Positions 41,541-50,909 are shown, numbered from the stretch's first letter. The stretch: DNA of 64,000 bases from Anaerolineales bacterium (GCA_028278545.1 JANQED010000151.1:35146-99145); one strand, 5' to 3'. Numbers and translations: made by a program. The notes: a model not told the origin generated them from the sequence alone.

Positions 41541-42128
41541 TCATTCCTTCAGGAGCTTGGTTTCGTTATTCTCTTTATGATTGTTGTTGATGATTTCTTC
41601 AATATTCAACGGGGGTAGCTGCTCAAGGGAGATCAGGCCGAAATGGCTGAGGAATTCAGGAGTGGTGCTGTACAAAATGGGGCGGCCTGGCCCCGGGGCG
41701 CGCCCGATTTCCTGAATTATTCCCTTACTGAGCAGATTTTTCATAACGCTGTCGCTGTTGACTCCGCGGATGGCGTCCACATGAGGACGGGTGACCGGTT
41801 GTTGATAAGCGATAATTGCTAAAGTCTCCAATGCGGCGTGGCTCAAATGGGTAATAGCCTCTAGGCCCAAAAAGTGTTCGATGAGCGGTGCAGCTGCGGG
41901 CGAGGTCGTGAGTCGCACACCTCCTTCGTGGCGTTGAATACAGATGCCCCGGTCTTGATAGGAAAGCTCGATCTCGTTTAGGCTTTTCTCGATTTCTCGA
42001 GTGGTGACTGCTAGCACTCTGGCTATTTGCCCCGGGGTGATCGGCTCCGATGCCACGAAGAGCAACGCTTCGATGCATGCCGTTAGGCTTGGTTGAGAAT
42101 CCGGCAGCGGCCGTATTGAGTCGCTCAT
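41541..42128 (-). CDS. scpB: Segregation and condensation protein B
   Basis: A 195-residue protein. IEALLFVASEPITPGQIARVLAV begins the first winged helix and ALETLAIIAYQQPVTRPHVDAIRGVNSDSVMKNLLSKGIIQEIGRAPGPGRPILYSTT the second, the diagnostic ScpB core. It forms the kleisin-SMC complex with ScpA and Smc. scpA is not in the window, which is unusual because scpA and scpB are commonly neighbours. Its start region overlaps an extended -10 box used by the divergent lipoprotein gene. Confidence 0.93.
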   Translation of the reverse strand: MSDSIRPLPDSQPSLTACIEALLFVASEPITPGQIARVLAVTTREIEKSLNEIELSYQDRGICIQRHEGGVRLTTSPAAAPLIEHFLGLEAITHLSHAALETLAIIAYQQPVTRPHVDAIRGVNSDSVMKNLLSKGIIQEIGRAPGPGRPILYSTTPEFLSHFGLISLEQLPPLNIEEIINNNHKENNETKLLKE

Positions 42129-42136
42129 GCTATAAT
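42128..42136 (+). promoter_or_regulatory. Extended -10 box of the G5 lipoprotein gene
   Basis: TGCTATAAT immediately beyond the scpB start, 45 bases before ATG 42182. No good -35. Confidence 0.6.
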
Positions 42137-42181
42137 CTGGCTCTAGATTTGCTGTTCTGAGTTTCCTTTGGATAGAACGAG

Positions 42182-43786
42182 ATGAGATTATACCATTCTA
42201 TTCTTTTGCTCTTTTTTGCGATTACTTTGTTGATTGCTGGCTGCGATTTGGCTCCCACCGAGCAGCCCGCGCTTCAGGTGCAGATCGTCGGAGACGGGCA
42301 GACCTTCACGGTGCAGGTGCCCCCCGGGAGTACCGTCCAGGATGCCCTTGAAATCGCTGACTTGACCTTGGGAGCCTTAGATCGCGTCGATCCGGAACTG
42401 CATGTCACGCTGGTCGAAGGGGATGAAATCGAGATTACACGGGTCTATGAAGAGTTCGAAGTCGAGCAGGTTGTGATTCCCTTTGAACAGCAGCTCCAGC
42501 CCAGCGAATTCCTGGCTGAGGGAGAACAACAGCCTTTGCAACTCGGCGAAAATGGGCTTAAGGAAATCACCTACCGCGTTGTTTATGAGGATGGCGTTGA
42601 GATCTCGAAAACCGAGATCAAAGTGGCGACGATCAAAGACCCCCTGCCTCAGATCATGCTGGTCGGCGTGCAGACCTCCTTCGCACCGCGCGCCATCCCA
42701 GGTCGGCTGGTTTACCTCTCCGATGGCAATGCCTGGATGATGGAAGGGACGACCGCTAATCGAAGCCCCCTGGTCTCAACAGGTGATTTAGATGGCCGGG
42801 TCTTTGTGCTCTCCGATGATGCCGAGTGGCTGCTGTTTACCCGTCGCCATGACGACGATGACATCATCAATACCTTGTGGATTGTGCAGCTTGATAATCC
42901 CGAAGTTGAGATCGATCTGCAAGCGGCCAATGTGATCCATTTTGCGGATTGGCAGCCGGGATCGACTGCGTATGCGGCCTATTCGACTGTTGAGCCTCGC
43001 CAGGCAGCCCCAGGATGGCAGGCGAATAACGATGTCCAGATGGCTAACTTCAGCGTCAATGGCTGGGTGGATCCAAGCCCCTCGGTGGTTGTCGAAACCA
43101 ATTCCGGTGGCGTTTATGGCTGGTGGGGGACGGATTATGTTTATGGAACGAATGCTCAGTCTATGGCCTATGCCAGCCCCAATGAAGTTGGCTTGGTAAA
43201 TATCGAAGAGGGCACCCTTGATTCTGTGCTGGAGATTACGCCCTTAGAGACCCGTAGTGATTGGGCCTGGGTGCCAGGGATCAAGTGGGGGCCTGATGGG
43301 GTGATGTTGTTCACCGTGCGCCATGCACCCCCCTCCGGCGCGGTTTCCCCCGAAGAGTCCACCATCTTTAACTTGACTGCCATCCCGCTCACCGGCGGCG
43401 AACCCGTGGATTTGGTTTCTCACGTGGGGATGTTTGCTTACCCATTGCCTTCGCCAATGCTGCCTCAGCCCACCACCGGAGAAGTAGCCTATCAGGTAGC
43501 TTTTTTGCGGGCGATTTTTCCCGATCAAAGCGATTCCAGCCGCTACCGGGTGGTGATTATGGATCGGGATGGGTCGAACCAGCGCCAACTTTTCCCGCCC
43601 CCTGAAGCGCAGGGCATCGAGCCGCAGCGCGATTGGGGAGTCTGGTCCCCTCAACTGGTGGAGGGGGATACTGCCTATACATTGGCAGTGCTCTATCAAG
43701 GGAATATCTGGCTGATTGACAGCGAAACCGGCGAAGCCTGGCAAATCACCGGCGATGGGCGTATCAACCGCCTCGATTGGCGCTGA
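42182..43786 (+). CDS. Lipoprotein with G5-type domain and beta-propeller-like region
   Basis: A 534-residue lipoprotein: signal peptide ending LLIAGC. Residues about 30-85 resemble a DUF348/ubiquitin-like module (TVQVPPGSTVQDALEIADLTLGALD). Residues 88-160 have the G5 pattern (YEEFEVEQVVIPFEQQ, EITYRVVYEDGVEISKTEI). The rest has blade-like repeats (GRLVYLSDGNAWMMEG, EWLLFTRRHDDDDIINTLWIVQLD), as in TolB-type propellers, and ends GNIWLIDSETGEAWQITGDGRINRLDWR. G5 domains often accompany glycan-binding surface proteins. Function not known; surface location is likely. Confidence 0.75.
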   Translation: MRLYHSILLLFFAITLLIAGCDLAPTEQPALQVQIVGDGQTFTVQVPPGSTVQDALEIADLTLGALDRVDPELHVTLVEGDEIEITRVYEEFEVEQVVIPFEQQLQPSEFLAEGEQQPLQLGENGLKEITYRVVYEDGVEISKTEIKVATIKDPLPQIMLVGVQTSFAPRAIPGRLVYLSDGNAWMMEGTTANRSPLVSTGDLDGRVFVLSDDAEWLLFTRRHDDDDIINTLWIVQLDNPEVEIDLQAANVIHFADWQPGSTAYAAYSTVEPRQAAPGWQANNDVQMANFSVNGWVDPSPSVVVETNSGGVYGWWGTDYVYGTNAQSMAYASPNEVGLVNIEEGTLDSVLEITPLETRSDWAWVPGIKWGPDGVMLFTVRHAPPSGAVSPEESTIFNLTAIPLTGGEPVDLVSHVGMFAYPLPSPMLPQPTTGEVAYQVAFLRAIFPDQSDSSRYRVVIMDRDGSNQRQLFPPPEAQGIEPQRDWGVWSPQLVEGDTAYTLAVLYQGNIWLIDSETGEAWQITGDGRINRLDWR

Positions 43787-43880
43787 ATGGGGCCTTTCGG
43801 ATATTGATTATTTGGCCTGATCTAGATACACTTGTACCGTTTTCTAACCAGTTTCATGATACTTGATTGAGAGTCAAACT

Positions 43881-44837
43881 ATGCGAATTCTCATCACTGG
43901 CGCGGCGGGGTTTTTGGGATCACATCTCTGTGACTGGCTTCTTAAGAAAGGCCATGAAGTTGTGGGGATGGATAATTTCATCACAGGCAGCCCGGAAAAC
44001 CTGGCCCATTTGGCGAATGAAGAGCGTTTTTCTTTTATTCGACACGATGTCTCAAACTTCATCTTTGTGCCCGGTAAACTGGATGCCGTCATGCACTTCG
44101 CCTCACCGGCCAGCCCGAACCCTCATTCTCCTTATGGATATGTCAATCTGCCGATTCAGACGATGAAAGCGGGTGCACTGGGGACTCACAATACCCTGGG
44201 AGTTGCCAAGGCCCATAATGCCCGCTTTTTGCTGGCCTCGACCAGTGAGATTTATGGAGACCCTCTTGAGCATCCTCAAACAGAATCTTACAGGGGGCAT
44301 GTTGACCCCATTGGGGAGCGATCGGTTTACGATGAAGCCAAACGTTTTGCTGAAGCCCTGACGATGGCCTATCACCGCTTCCATGAGATTGATACTCGCG
44401 TTGTGCGTATCTTCAACACCTATGGCCCTCGTATGCACACCGATGATGGGCGCGTAGTGCCGAATTTCTTGAAGCAGGCGCTGAGGGGGGAGCCTTTGAC
44501 GATCTATGGGGATGGACAGCAGACGCGCAGTTTTTGCTACGTAGATGATTTAATCGATGGCATTTATCGCCTGTTGCTTTCGGATGAGCACCGCCCGGTC
44601 AATCTCGGCAACCCGGACGAGACCAACATCCTCGAATTCGCCGAGACCATCAATGAGATTACCGGCAATCAGGGGACGATCTTTCATCCTGATCAGCGGG
44701 GAAATGGCGATCCACAACGTCGTCAGCCGGATATCAGCCGCGCCCGAGAAGTGCTTGGCTGGGAGCCAAAGGTTAGCTTGGAGGAGGGTATCCGAAAAAC
44801 GCTCCCTTATTTTGAGGAGAAGTTATCCCAGGAATGA
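43881..44837 (+). CDS. NAD-dependent epimerase family, UDP-glucuronate decarboxylase-like
   Basis: A 318-residue short-chain dehydrogenase-type protein. The cofactor motif is [10 protein letters not shown]. The stretch [22 protein letters not shown], with [17 protein letters not shown] holding catalytic Tyr-x3-Lys and [11 protein letters not shown], is the family hallmark of UDP-xylose synthase (UXS). It would turn UDP-glucuronate into UDP-xylose. The start codon chosen is ATG 43881. It overlaps GtrA by four bases, suggesting polysaccharide or glycolipid assembly. Confidence 0.87.
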   Translation: MRILITGAAGFLGSHLCDWLLKKGHEVVGMDNFITGSPENLAHLANEERFSFIRHDVSNFIFVPGKLDAVMHFASPASPNPHSPYGYVNLPIQTMKAGALGTHNTLGVAKAHNARFLLASTSEIYGDPLEHPQTESYRGHVDPIGERSVYDEAKRFAEALTMAYHRFHEIDTRVVRIFNTYGPRMHTDDGRVVPNFLKQALRGEPLTIYGDGQQTRSFCYVDDLIDGIYRLLLSDEHRPVNLGNPDETNILEFAETINEITGNQGTIFHPDQRGNGDPQRRQPDISRAREVLGWEPKVSLEEGIRKTLPYFEEKLSQE

Positions 44838-45307
44838 TCATGACAGATTTCCTCACCGACCCCCAAGAGCGGACTCGCTTTCTCAAGTTCGCTGTGGTGG
44901 GCTCCATTGGCGCGCTGGTTGATTTTGCGGTATTCAATATTCTGACCAAGTTTCTACATCTTGACCCCGTCCTGGCGAGCGTGATCTCATTCATGGTTGC
45001 CGTTTTGAATAATTTCACCTGGAATCGCTATTGGACGTACCCCGATTCGCGCTCCAAACCTCTTGCCAATCAGTTGACCTCATTTGGCGTCATCAATCTG
45101 GTCGGTGTGGTGATCCGTACGCCGGTGTTTGCTCTTCTAGATGGGCCTCTGCAAGTGCTTTATGGGCGTTTGCCGTTCTTGAAAGTCTTCGCCTTCATGA
45201 CGCCGGAGTTTTTGGGACATAATACTGCCCTGGCGATCGCGATCATCCTGGTGATGTTCTGGAATTATTTTGTCAACCGCTACTGGACCTACAACGATAT
45301 TGAGTGA
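44834..45307 (+). CDS. GtrA-like membrane protein
   Basis: A 157-residue protein with four hydrophobic segments and the GtrA signature [23 protein letters not shown] at the N-terminus, with [11 protein letters not shown] and a C-terminal [10 protein letters not shown]. GtrA proteins flip polyprenyl-phosphate-linked sugars. It overlaps the UXS-like gene (ATGA), so a shared role in making surface glycans is probable. Confidence 0.88.
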   Translation: MIMTDFLTDPQERTRFLKFAVVGSIGALVDFAVFNILTKFLHLDPVLASVISFMVAVLNNFTWNRYWTYPDSRSKPLANQLTSFGVINLVGVVIRTPVFALLDGPLQVLYGRLPFLKVFAFMTPEFLGHNTALAIAIILVMFWNYFVNRYWTYNDIE

Positions 45308-45357
45308 AATAGAGGTGAGTGCGATGTTCCGCGTCGGAGAATAGCTTGGGATTTCGG

Positions 45358-45363
45358 TATAAT
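45358..45363 (+). promoter_or_regulatory. -10 box six bases before the 125-residue protein gene (leaderless transcript?)
   Basis: TATAAT at 45358-45363 ends six bases before ATG 45370. Initiation would fall on the A of the ATG and no SD is present. The -35 region is poor. Confidence 0.45.
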
Positions 45364-45369
45364 AAACCT

Positions 45370-45747
45370 ATGCAAAAGAAGCGCCGCTTGATACCAATCT
45401 ATACAACCTCCGGTGATGTCGGGGCTTATCTTCATTATCCATATTTATACAATCAAATGGGCGAGTGGGTGGGATGGATTACCCCTGGGCGTGAAGTTTA
45501 TTCTGTGTTGGGCCACTATGTTGGCTGGCTGACCGACGACCCCCGCATCTTTCGTAAGCGATCATATGATTTTTCTCGTCCTCGGCTTACCCCGCCGCCG
45601 CCACAGCCCCGCATCCGGGTGCCCGCCTCCGTGCCATTAGCTCCGTTGATGTCTGAATTGACCTACACGACAATCGATGTGTTGGAGGAAGAGCCCCACC
45701 TCTTGAGCACGGTGGATTTCGACGAACTGCGCGAGGATATGGATTAG
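45370..45747 (+). CDS. Conserved hypothetical protein with repeated Y/WVGW motifs
   Basis: A 125-residue protein. The N-terminal half has two copies of a beta hairpin-like motif: NQMGEWVGWITPGREVYS and VLGHYVGWLTDDPRIFRKRSYDF. A Pro-rich linker (PPPPQPRIRVP) and an acidic tail (LLSTVDFDELREDMD) follow. I do not recognise a characterised family. No SD; a TATAAT box just upstream suggests a leaderless mRNA. The track start 17 codons earlier is disfavoured. Confidence 0.65.
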   Translation: MQKKRRLIPIYTTSGDVGAYLHYPYLYNQMGEWVGWITPGREVYSVLGHYVGWLTDDPRIFRKRSYDFSRPRLTPPPPQPRIRVPASVPLAPLMSELTYTTIDVLEEEPHLLSTVDFDELREDMD

Positions 45748-45774
45748 AGGCAGCATCTACTATTTCTGATTTGT

Positions 45775-46257
45775 ATGGACGATCTTCAGAACGGAAAAAC
45801 TGTTGGAGAATCGCGCGTCAATCTGGCCCAATTGATGCAGCCCGAACACGCCAACAACCACGGCAATGTGCACGGCGGCTGGATTATGAAGTTGATCGAT
45901 GAGGCGGGAGCATTGGCGTGCATGCGCCACGCCCAGCGCCGCGTCGTCACCGTGGCGGTGGATCAGATGATGTTCCGCCAGCCCATCCGGATTGGCGATT
46001 TGGTGACGCTCACCGCCGAAGTGAGTTATGCCGGGCGCACTTCTTTGGAGGCACGCGTAGAAGTGATCGCTGAGAATCCCGTTACCGGGGAGTATGTTCA
46101 CACCAACACGGCTTACTGCGTTTATGTAGCGCTGGATAATGATGGTAAACCAACCCAGGTGCCGCCCCTGATCCCCGAAACCGATATTCACCGGCAGCGC
46201 ATGGAGCGAGCCAAGCAGCGGCAGGCCTATCGTTTATCCCGACGAGAAGACGACTGA
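45775..46257 (+). CDS. Hotdog-fold acyl-CoA thioesterase (YciA/BFIT type)
   Basis: A 160-residue protein. The hotdog core HANNHGNVHGGWIMKLIDEAGALACMRHA is the diagnostic stretch, with the Asn-x-x-Gly-x-x-HGG motif, and VAVDQMMFRQPIRIGDLVTLTAEV follows. Homologues hydrolyse acyl-CoA esters. It is 27 bases downstream of the 125-residue protein gene. The start ATG has no good SD. Confidence 0.88.
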   Translation: MDDLQNGKTVGESRVNLAQLMQPEHANNHGNVHGGWIMKLIDEAGALACMRHAQRRVVTVAVDQMMFRQPIRIGDLVTLTAEVSYAGRTSLEARVEVIAENPVTGEYVHTNTAYCVYVALDNDGKPTQVPPLIPETDIHRQRMERAKQRQAYRLSRREDD

Positions 46258-46332
46258 TTACCCGGAGAGAACCTTTTCTGAGTGAAACAGTGTGCATGAC
46301 CAACTGAATTTGTTCCTTACGCTACACAGAAA

Positions 46333-47535
46333 ATGAGCGATCAAGACCAAATACCCCCAGGCGAAGATTTCAACCAATCCGAGGGAATCCCTCCGGTGCG
46401 CTCTCTACGGGAATTGATCGATCGCGTTACTGGCCGCAGCCTGGAAGCAGCTGCGCCTCAAGAAGATGCTGGAATCGCTGATATTGTGCCCTTTCCATTT
46501 CTGGCGCTGGTCGGCCAGCAAGAGATGAAGCTGGCGTTGCTTCTGGCGATGATCAACCCACACATGGGAGGCGTACTGCTGATTGGCCCGCGCGGCACAG
46601 GCAAAACCACCGCAGTGCGCAGTTTGCCGGAACTTCTCCCCCAGACCCCTCGCAGCCTGTGCTATTATGGCTGCCTGCCTGAAGACATCGAAGCCGCCGG
46701 GATCGACGCGGTTTGCCCTGATTGCGCCAAAAAATACGCTGAGGGAGAGCCTTTGGCGGTATTGGATCAGGTGCGCTTGGTTGAACTGCCCCTCAACGCC
46801 CGCCTGGATGATGTGGTTGGGGGCCTGGATGAACGCGCTGCCATGCAGGGGCAGGTACGGCTGCGTCGTGGCATCCTGGCCCAGGCTGATCGCAACTTGC
46901 TATATGTCGATGAGGTCAACTTGCTCGATGACGAGGTTGTCGATGCTATCTTGGACGCTGCCGCCCAGGGCTACTACCTAGTCAGGCGCGGCCCGATGTC
47001 GGCGACTTACCGGGCGCGCTTCGTGTTGGTCGGCTCGATGAACCCCGAGGAAGGCCGTTTGCGCCCCCAGATCATGGATCGTTTCGGTTTGCGGGTGGTT
47101 GTGCGCGGGCTGGGTGATCGGGGAGAAAGGCTGGAAGCTTATCGCCGTGCCCGGGCACATCTTGCCAATCCTCGCCAGGTCTCCGCCGAGTTTTCCGACA
47201 GCACAATGCTGGCTCAAGAGGATATCCAGGCGGCCCGCGACTTGTTGCCCCAGGTGGAGATCCCTGATGACGTATCTCAGCAGGGTCTGGCCCTGGTGGA
47301 ACGTTTGAAGATCGACTCCCTGCGTGCTGAGATCACCCTCTTTGAGGCAGCCCGTGCCCACGCGGTGGCCGATGCTCGTTTGACAGTCACATCCGAAGAT
47401 TTGCACGCTGTAGCACCGATGGCTTTGCGTTTGCGGCGCTCAGACTTCATCGATAGTTATTTCAACCAGCAGGAGAGTGAGGATCAACAGCTTTTTACCA
47501 TTCTGGATGAGATCATTTCCCCCCAGAAACCCTAG
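46333..47535 (+). CDS. Magnesium-chelatase subunit I-like AAA+ ATPase
   Basis: A 400-residue AAA+ protein. Walker A is GPRGTGKTT, Walker B LLYVDEVNLL, and GSMNPEEGRLRPQIMDRFGLRV is the sensor region typical of BchI/ChlI. A Cys-rich segment (CYYGCLPEDIEAAGIDAVCPDC) precedes the PLNARLDDVVGGLD motif, as in BchI. Neither BchD nor BchH is adjacent and no (bacterio)chlorophyll genes are present, so it is likely a general chelatase or MoxR-like chaperone. It precedes a URO-D family gene by 20 bases; a tetrapyrrole or cobalt-corrinoid link is a reasonable guess. Confidence 0.87.
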   Translation: MSDQDQIPPGEDFNQSEGIPPVRSLRELIDRVTGRSLEAAAPQEDAGIADIVPFPFLALVGQQEMKLALLLAMINPHMGGVLLIGPRGTGKTTAVRSLPELLPQTPRSLCYYGCLPEDIEAAGIDAVCPDCAKKYAEGEPLAVLDQVRLVELPLNARLDDVVGGLDERAAMQGQVRLRRGILAQADRNLLYVDEVNLLDDEVVDAILDAAAQGYYLVRRGPMSATYRARFVLVGSMNPEEGRLRPQIMDRFGLRVVVRGLGDRGERLEAYRRARAHLANPRQVSAEFSDSTMLAQEDIQAARDLLPQVEIPDDVSQQGLALVERLKIDSLRAEITLFEAARAHAVADARLTVTSEDLHAVAPMALRLRRSDFIDSYFNQQESEDQQLFTILDEIISPQKP

Positions 47536-47555
47536 AAGAAATAAGGAGTATCACC

Positions 47556-48557
47556 TTGAGCACCATTACCCACCGTCAACGCCTCGAGATTTGTCTGTCC
47601 GGTGAGAAGCCGGATCGCCCGCCGGTAGCGTTGTGGCGGCATTTTCCCGTCGATGACCAGACTCCCGAGGGGTTGGCTGCTGCGACCCTTAACTTTCAGC
47701 ATCTTTACGATTTTGACTTTGTCAAAGTGACCCCGGCATCATCTTTTTGTCTGCTTGATTGGGGTAGCCGGGATGAGTGGCGCGGCGCAGCTGAGGGGAC
47801 GCGCGCTTACACCTATCGCGTGATCCGGCAGCCCGAGGATTGGACTCGCCTCCAGGCCGTGGACCCCGCGCGCGGGAGTCTGGGTGCCCAGTTGAAGTGT
47901 CTCTCTATCATAGAAGCAGAGCTGGGCCCCAACACGCCCATCATCCAAACGATTTTCAGCCCCCTGGCCCAGGCCAAGAACCTGGTTGGTGGGGAGCAGT
48001 TGCTGGTGCACATGCGCCGTTATCCCCAGGCGTTACATGAGGGCCTCAAGAGCATCACCGCGACGACCCAGCGTTTTGTGGAAGCCGCGCTCGAGACCGG
48101 AATCGCTGGAGTGTTCTACGCCATCCAACATGCCCAATACAGCCTGCTGTCGGAGGGTGAGTTTGCCGCCTTCTGTCTGCCTTATGAGTTGCAGGTGCTG
48201 GATGCCGTGAGGGCAGCACCGGGGGCCTGGTTCAATTTGCTGCACCTGCATGGTCAGGAGGTCATGTTCGAGCAGGTTTTGGATTTCCCCGTGCAGGCCA
48301 TCAACTGGCACGACCGAGAGACCGCGCCGTCCCTGGCGGAGGGGATGACCCGCTTCCCCGGTGTGGTGTGTGGCGGTTTGCGCCGTCATGAAAGTATGGT
48401 GCTGGGTACGCCTGAATCCGTGGCCGAGGAGGCCGAAGACGCTATCCAGGCTACAAATGGCGAGCGCTTCATCCTGGGCACGGGCTGCGTCACCCCCACC
48501 ATTGCTCCCCACGCCAACATCCTGGCCGCGCGGCAGAGCGTGGAGACCACCCATTGA
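47556..48557 (+). CDS. Uroporphyrinogen decarboxylase (URO-D) family protein
   Basis: A 333-residue barrel protein: THRQRLEICLSGEKPDRPPVALWRHF opens the fold, and NLLHLHGQEVMF and GERFILGTGCVTPTIAPHANILAAR close it. HLHG and GTGC motifs resemble the methyltransferase branch (MtaA/CmuA-like corrinoid methyl carriers) more than HemE, whose RQAGR motif is absent. It may bind zinc through the His/Cys set. It follows the chelatase ATPase. TTG start at 47556 with AAGGAG eight bases before. Confidence 0.82.
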   Translation: MSTITHRQRLEICLSGEKPDRPPVALWRHFPVDDQTPEGLAAATLNFQHLYDFDFVKVTPASSFCLLDWGSRDEWRGAAEGTRAYTYRVIRQPEDWTRLQAVDPARGSLGAQLKCLSIIEAELGPNTPIIQTIFSPLAQAKNLVGGEQLLVHMRRYPQALHEGLKSITATTQRFVEAALETGIAGVFYAIQHAQYSLLSEGEFAAFCLPYELQVLDAVRAAPGAWFNLLHLHGQEVMFEQVLDFPVQAINWHDRETAPSLAEGMTRFPGVVCGGLRRHESMVLGTPESVAEEAEDAIQATNGERFILGTGCVTPTIAPHANILAARQSVETTH

Positions 48558-48572
48558 TCGTTGGGGTCAACG

Positions 48573-49133
48573 GTGAGCACATTACGCGTCATCGCCGGAT
48601 CGGCTCGGGGGCAGAAGCTTAACGCCGTTCCCGGTGACATCACCAGGCCCATCACTGATCGCGTCAAAGAGGCGTTGTTCAACATCATCGGTGCCGACAT
48701 TCAGGACGCGGTGCTGCTCGATCTTTTCGCCGGGACTGGCGCCGTGGGAATCGAGGCGCTCAGCCGGGGGGCTAAATGGGTGCGTTTCGTCGACCGCCAC
48801 CATCAAGCCGTCGAGACGGTGCATTCTAATCTGGGCAGTACCCGACTCGCAGACCGGGCCGAAGTTCTCCACATGGATGCTTTCCTGGCCCTAGAGCAGC
48901 AGATCGACTGTACCTTTGATTACCTTTACATCGCCCCGCCGCAGTACAAAGGGTTGTGGAAGAAGGCCTTGCAGGAAGTGGATGCGCGCCCCGAATGGCT
49001 GACCGAGTACGCCTGGGTGATCATGCAGATCGACCCTTTAGAGCTAGAGCCGGTCGAATTACGCAATCTGCAAGAGTTTGATCAGAGGCGTTATGGCAGC
49101 ACCTTGTTGGTCTTCTATGTTTTGCCCTGCTAA
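48573..49133 (+). CDS. rsmD: 16S rRNA guanine-N2 methyltransferase RsmD-like, altered catalytic motif
   Basis: A 186-residue SAM enzyme: LRVIAGSARGQKLNAVPGDITRPITDRVKEALFNII and DLFAGTGAVGIEALSRGA match RsmD (guanine-966 of 16S rRNA in E. coli). Motif IV, normally DPPY, reads YIAPPQYKG here: the Asp is Ala and a Gln is inserted before Tyr. The rest of the fold looks intact. Start GTG 48573 is preferred over TTG in the track. Follows the URO-D gene by 15 bases. Confidence 0.85.
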   Translation: MSTLRVIAGSARGQKLNAVPGDITRPITDRVKEALFNIIGADIQDAVLLDLFAGTGAVGIEALSRGAKWVRFVDRHHQAVETVHSNLGSTRLADRAEVLHMDAFLALEQQIDCTFDYLYIAPPQYKGLWKKALQEVDARPEWLTEYAWVIMQIDPLELEPVELRNLQEFDQRRYGSTLLVFYVLPC

Positions 49134-49168
49134 TTCGACGATATTTTTACTTCTTGCTAACTCATTGC

Positions 49169-49672
49169 TTACTCACCAAAGCTAATATTGAGTTGATTCT
49201 CTTGGTCGTAAGCGTACGAGATCGAGAGCGGAGGGTCGGTTCTTTTGAAGGCAAGTACCTTGGGGAGCAAAATGTACAGATCCTCCACCAGGGGATATTT
49301 TTGGATATCTTTGATCGGGATCCATTCAACCAAACCCTCGGAAGAAGGTTGCGGATCGCCACTGGGACTCTCCCCTCGATATAAAAAGATCCCAATCCCA
49401 GGACTGGCCCCTGTGTCGATGGTGATCGTCCCGCACAACCACAGATTTTCAACTTCCAGGCCCGTTTCCTCCCTCAGTTCTCGTCGGGCAGCCGAGAGCG
49501 GGTCTTCCCCTTGTTCTACGTGCCCTCCGATGCCGTTGTAGCGATTAGCCCATAAAGGCTTGTCCGCTGCCCCTTTGATCAACAAAACAGAATCCCCGCG
49601 CGTCAGGAAAATCAACGTGCGGGGAATGAGTGTGTAGCGGTCTTGAGTTGCGCCTTGATCAGAGGAAGGCAT
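49169..49672 (-). CDS. Nudix hydrolase
   Basis: A 167-residue protein with an intact Nudix box GHVEQGEDPLSAARRELREETGL (quoted in parts: GHVEQGED and RELREETGL), preceded by ANRYNGIGG, like MutT/YtkD-type 8-oxo-dGTP or nucleotide pyrophosphatases. It follows the aldolase gene by 19 bases in the same direction. The substrate is not determined. Confidence 0.88.
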   Translation of the reverse strand: MPSSDQGATQDRYTLIPRTLIFLTRGDSVLLIKGAADKPLWANRYNGIGGHVEQGEDPLSAARRELREETGLEVENLWLCGTITIDTGASPGIGIFLYRGESPSGDPQPSSEGLVEWIPIKDIQKYPLVEDLYILLPKVLAFKRTDPPLSISYAYDQENQLNISFGE

Positions 49673-49691
49673 GGCTGTCCGTTTGTTTAGA

Positions 49692-50642
49692 TTATGCTGC
49701 GAGCAAGGCTCTAACTTCCTCCAATTGTCCGGCGCTGCCCAGATATACGTTCTTCTCGGCGATGAACTTGGCGTATTCAGTCATAAAGACCTTTCCCGGC
49801 GGGCGCAGGTCGAAGTTCTCGGGCTTCTCGGTGAAGAACTCGCGGTGTACGCGCGTCCACACCAGGCGGCCATCGGTGTCGATGTTGATTTTGGTCACGC
49901 CGAGTTGGGAGGCGCGCTTGAATTGACCGGCGTCCACGCCCTTAGCGCCTTGCAGGTTTCCGCCGGCCTGGTTGATGCGGGCGACTTCCTCTTGCGGAAC
50001 AGAACTGCTGCCGTGCATCACGAGCGGAAAGCCAGGCAGGCGCTTCTGGATTTCCTCCAGCACGTTGAAATGCAGCCCTTGCGTGCCTGAGAACTTGAAG
50101 GCTCCGTGGCTGGTGCCGATGGCGCAGGCCAGGGAGTCGCAGCCGGTGCGCTCGACGAATTCGAGGGCCTGGTCGGGATCGGTCAGTTTAGCATCTGCCT
50201 CATCAACCTGGATATGCTCTTCGACGCCGCCCAGTTGTCCTAACTCCGCTTCGACAACGACCCCTTTGGCGTGGGCATAATCGACCACTCGCTTGGTGAT
50301 GGCGATGTTCTCCTCGAACTCCTCGTGGCTGGCGTCGATCATCACCGAACTGTAGAAGCCGCTGTCGATGCAGTCGTAGCAGGTTTCTTCGTCGCCGTGG
50401 TCCAGGTGTACGGCGAAGATGGCTTCCGGGAAGATTTCGTCTGCGCTGCGGATCAATCCCTCCAGCATGGTTTTGTGGGTATAGGATCGTGCCCCTTTGC
50501 TGATCTGGAGGATAAACGGGGCCTGGCTTTCTATATTGCCCCGGAACAACCCCATTGTCTGTTCCAGGTTGTTGATATTGTATGCGCCGATGGCGTATTT
50601 TCCATAAGCGGCTTCAAATAATTTCTTGGTTGTGACGATCAT
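49692..50642 (-). CDS. fba: Class II fructose-bisphosphate aldolase
   Basis: A 316-residue zinc aldolase. IGAYNINNLEQTMG, FAVHLDHGDEETCYDCI (zinc His and catalytic Asp), EAELGQLGGVEEH and the zinc site GTSHGAFKFSG are present, along with VMHGSSSVP. It interconverts fructose-1,6-bisphosphate with two triose phosphates, the source of dihydroxyacetone phosphate for methylglyoxal synthase. AAGGAGTTCTGAA precedes the ATG, and a TATAAT-type -10 box at 50700-50705 lies upstream. Confidence 0.94.
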   Translation of the reverse strand: MIVTTKKLFEAAYGKYAIGAYNINNLEQTMGLFRGNIESQAPFILQISKGARSYTHKTMLEGLIRSADEIFPEAIFAVHLDHGDEETCYDCIDSGFYSSVMIDASHEEFEENIAITKRVVDYAHAKGVVVEAELGQLGGVEEHIQVDEADAKLTDPDQALEFVERTGCDSLACAIGTSHGAFKFSGTQGLHFNVLEEIQKRLPGFPLVMHGSSSVPQEEVARINQAGGNLQGAKGVDAGQFKRASQLGVTKINIDTDGRLVWTRVHREFFTEKPENFDLRPPGKVFMTEYAKFIAEKNVYLGSAGQLEEVRALLAA

Positions 50643-50909
50643 TTCAGAACTCCTTGAGTGCGGTCATCTCTCAGCGATGCTTGGCAATTAATCCACGGTA
50701 TTATAATTCAAAAAGCGCTGGTGTCCTGCTGGGATTGCCAAACTTGGAGCATATCATTCTTATATATCTCTATCCCTTTTCCTGCAACACCCGCTGACCT
50801 GAATCGTATATGGAAGTGAGAGTCGTTCGTTGCCTTTTGGATGCTCCGCGACTATAATCAAGTTCCGTGAACGCCTTTTGTGAGTTGTGTGAAACTCGAG
50901 GAGGAAAAA

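Noticed and set aside
46333-47535. Evidence for (bacterio)chlorophyll synthesis
   Set aside because: Only the ATPase subunit is present, with no BchD/BchH or other pigment genes; chelatase-like ATPases are widespread in non-phototrophs.
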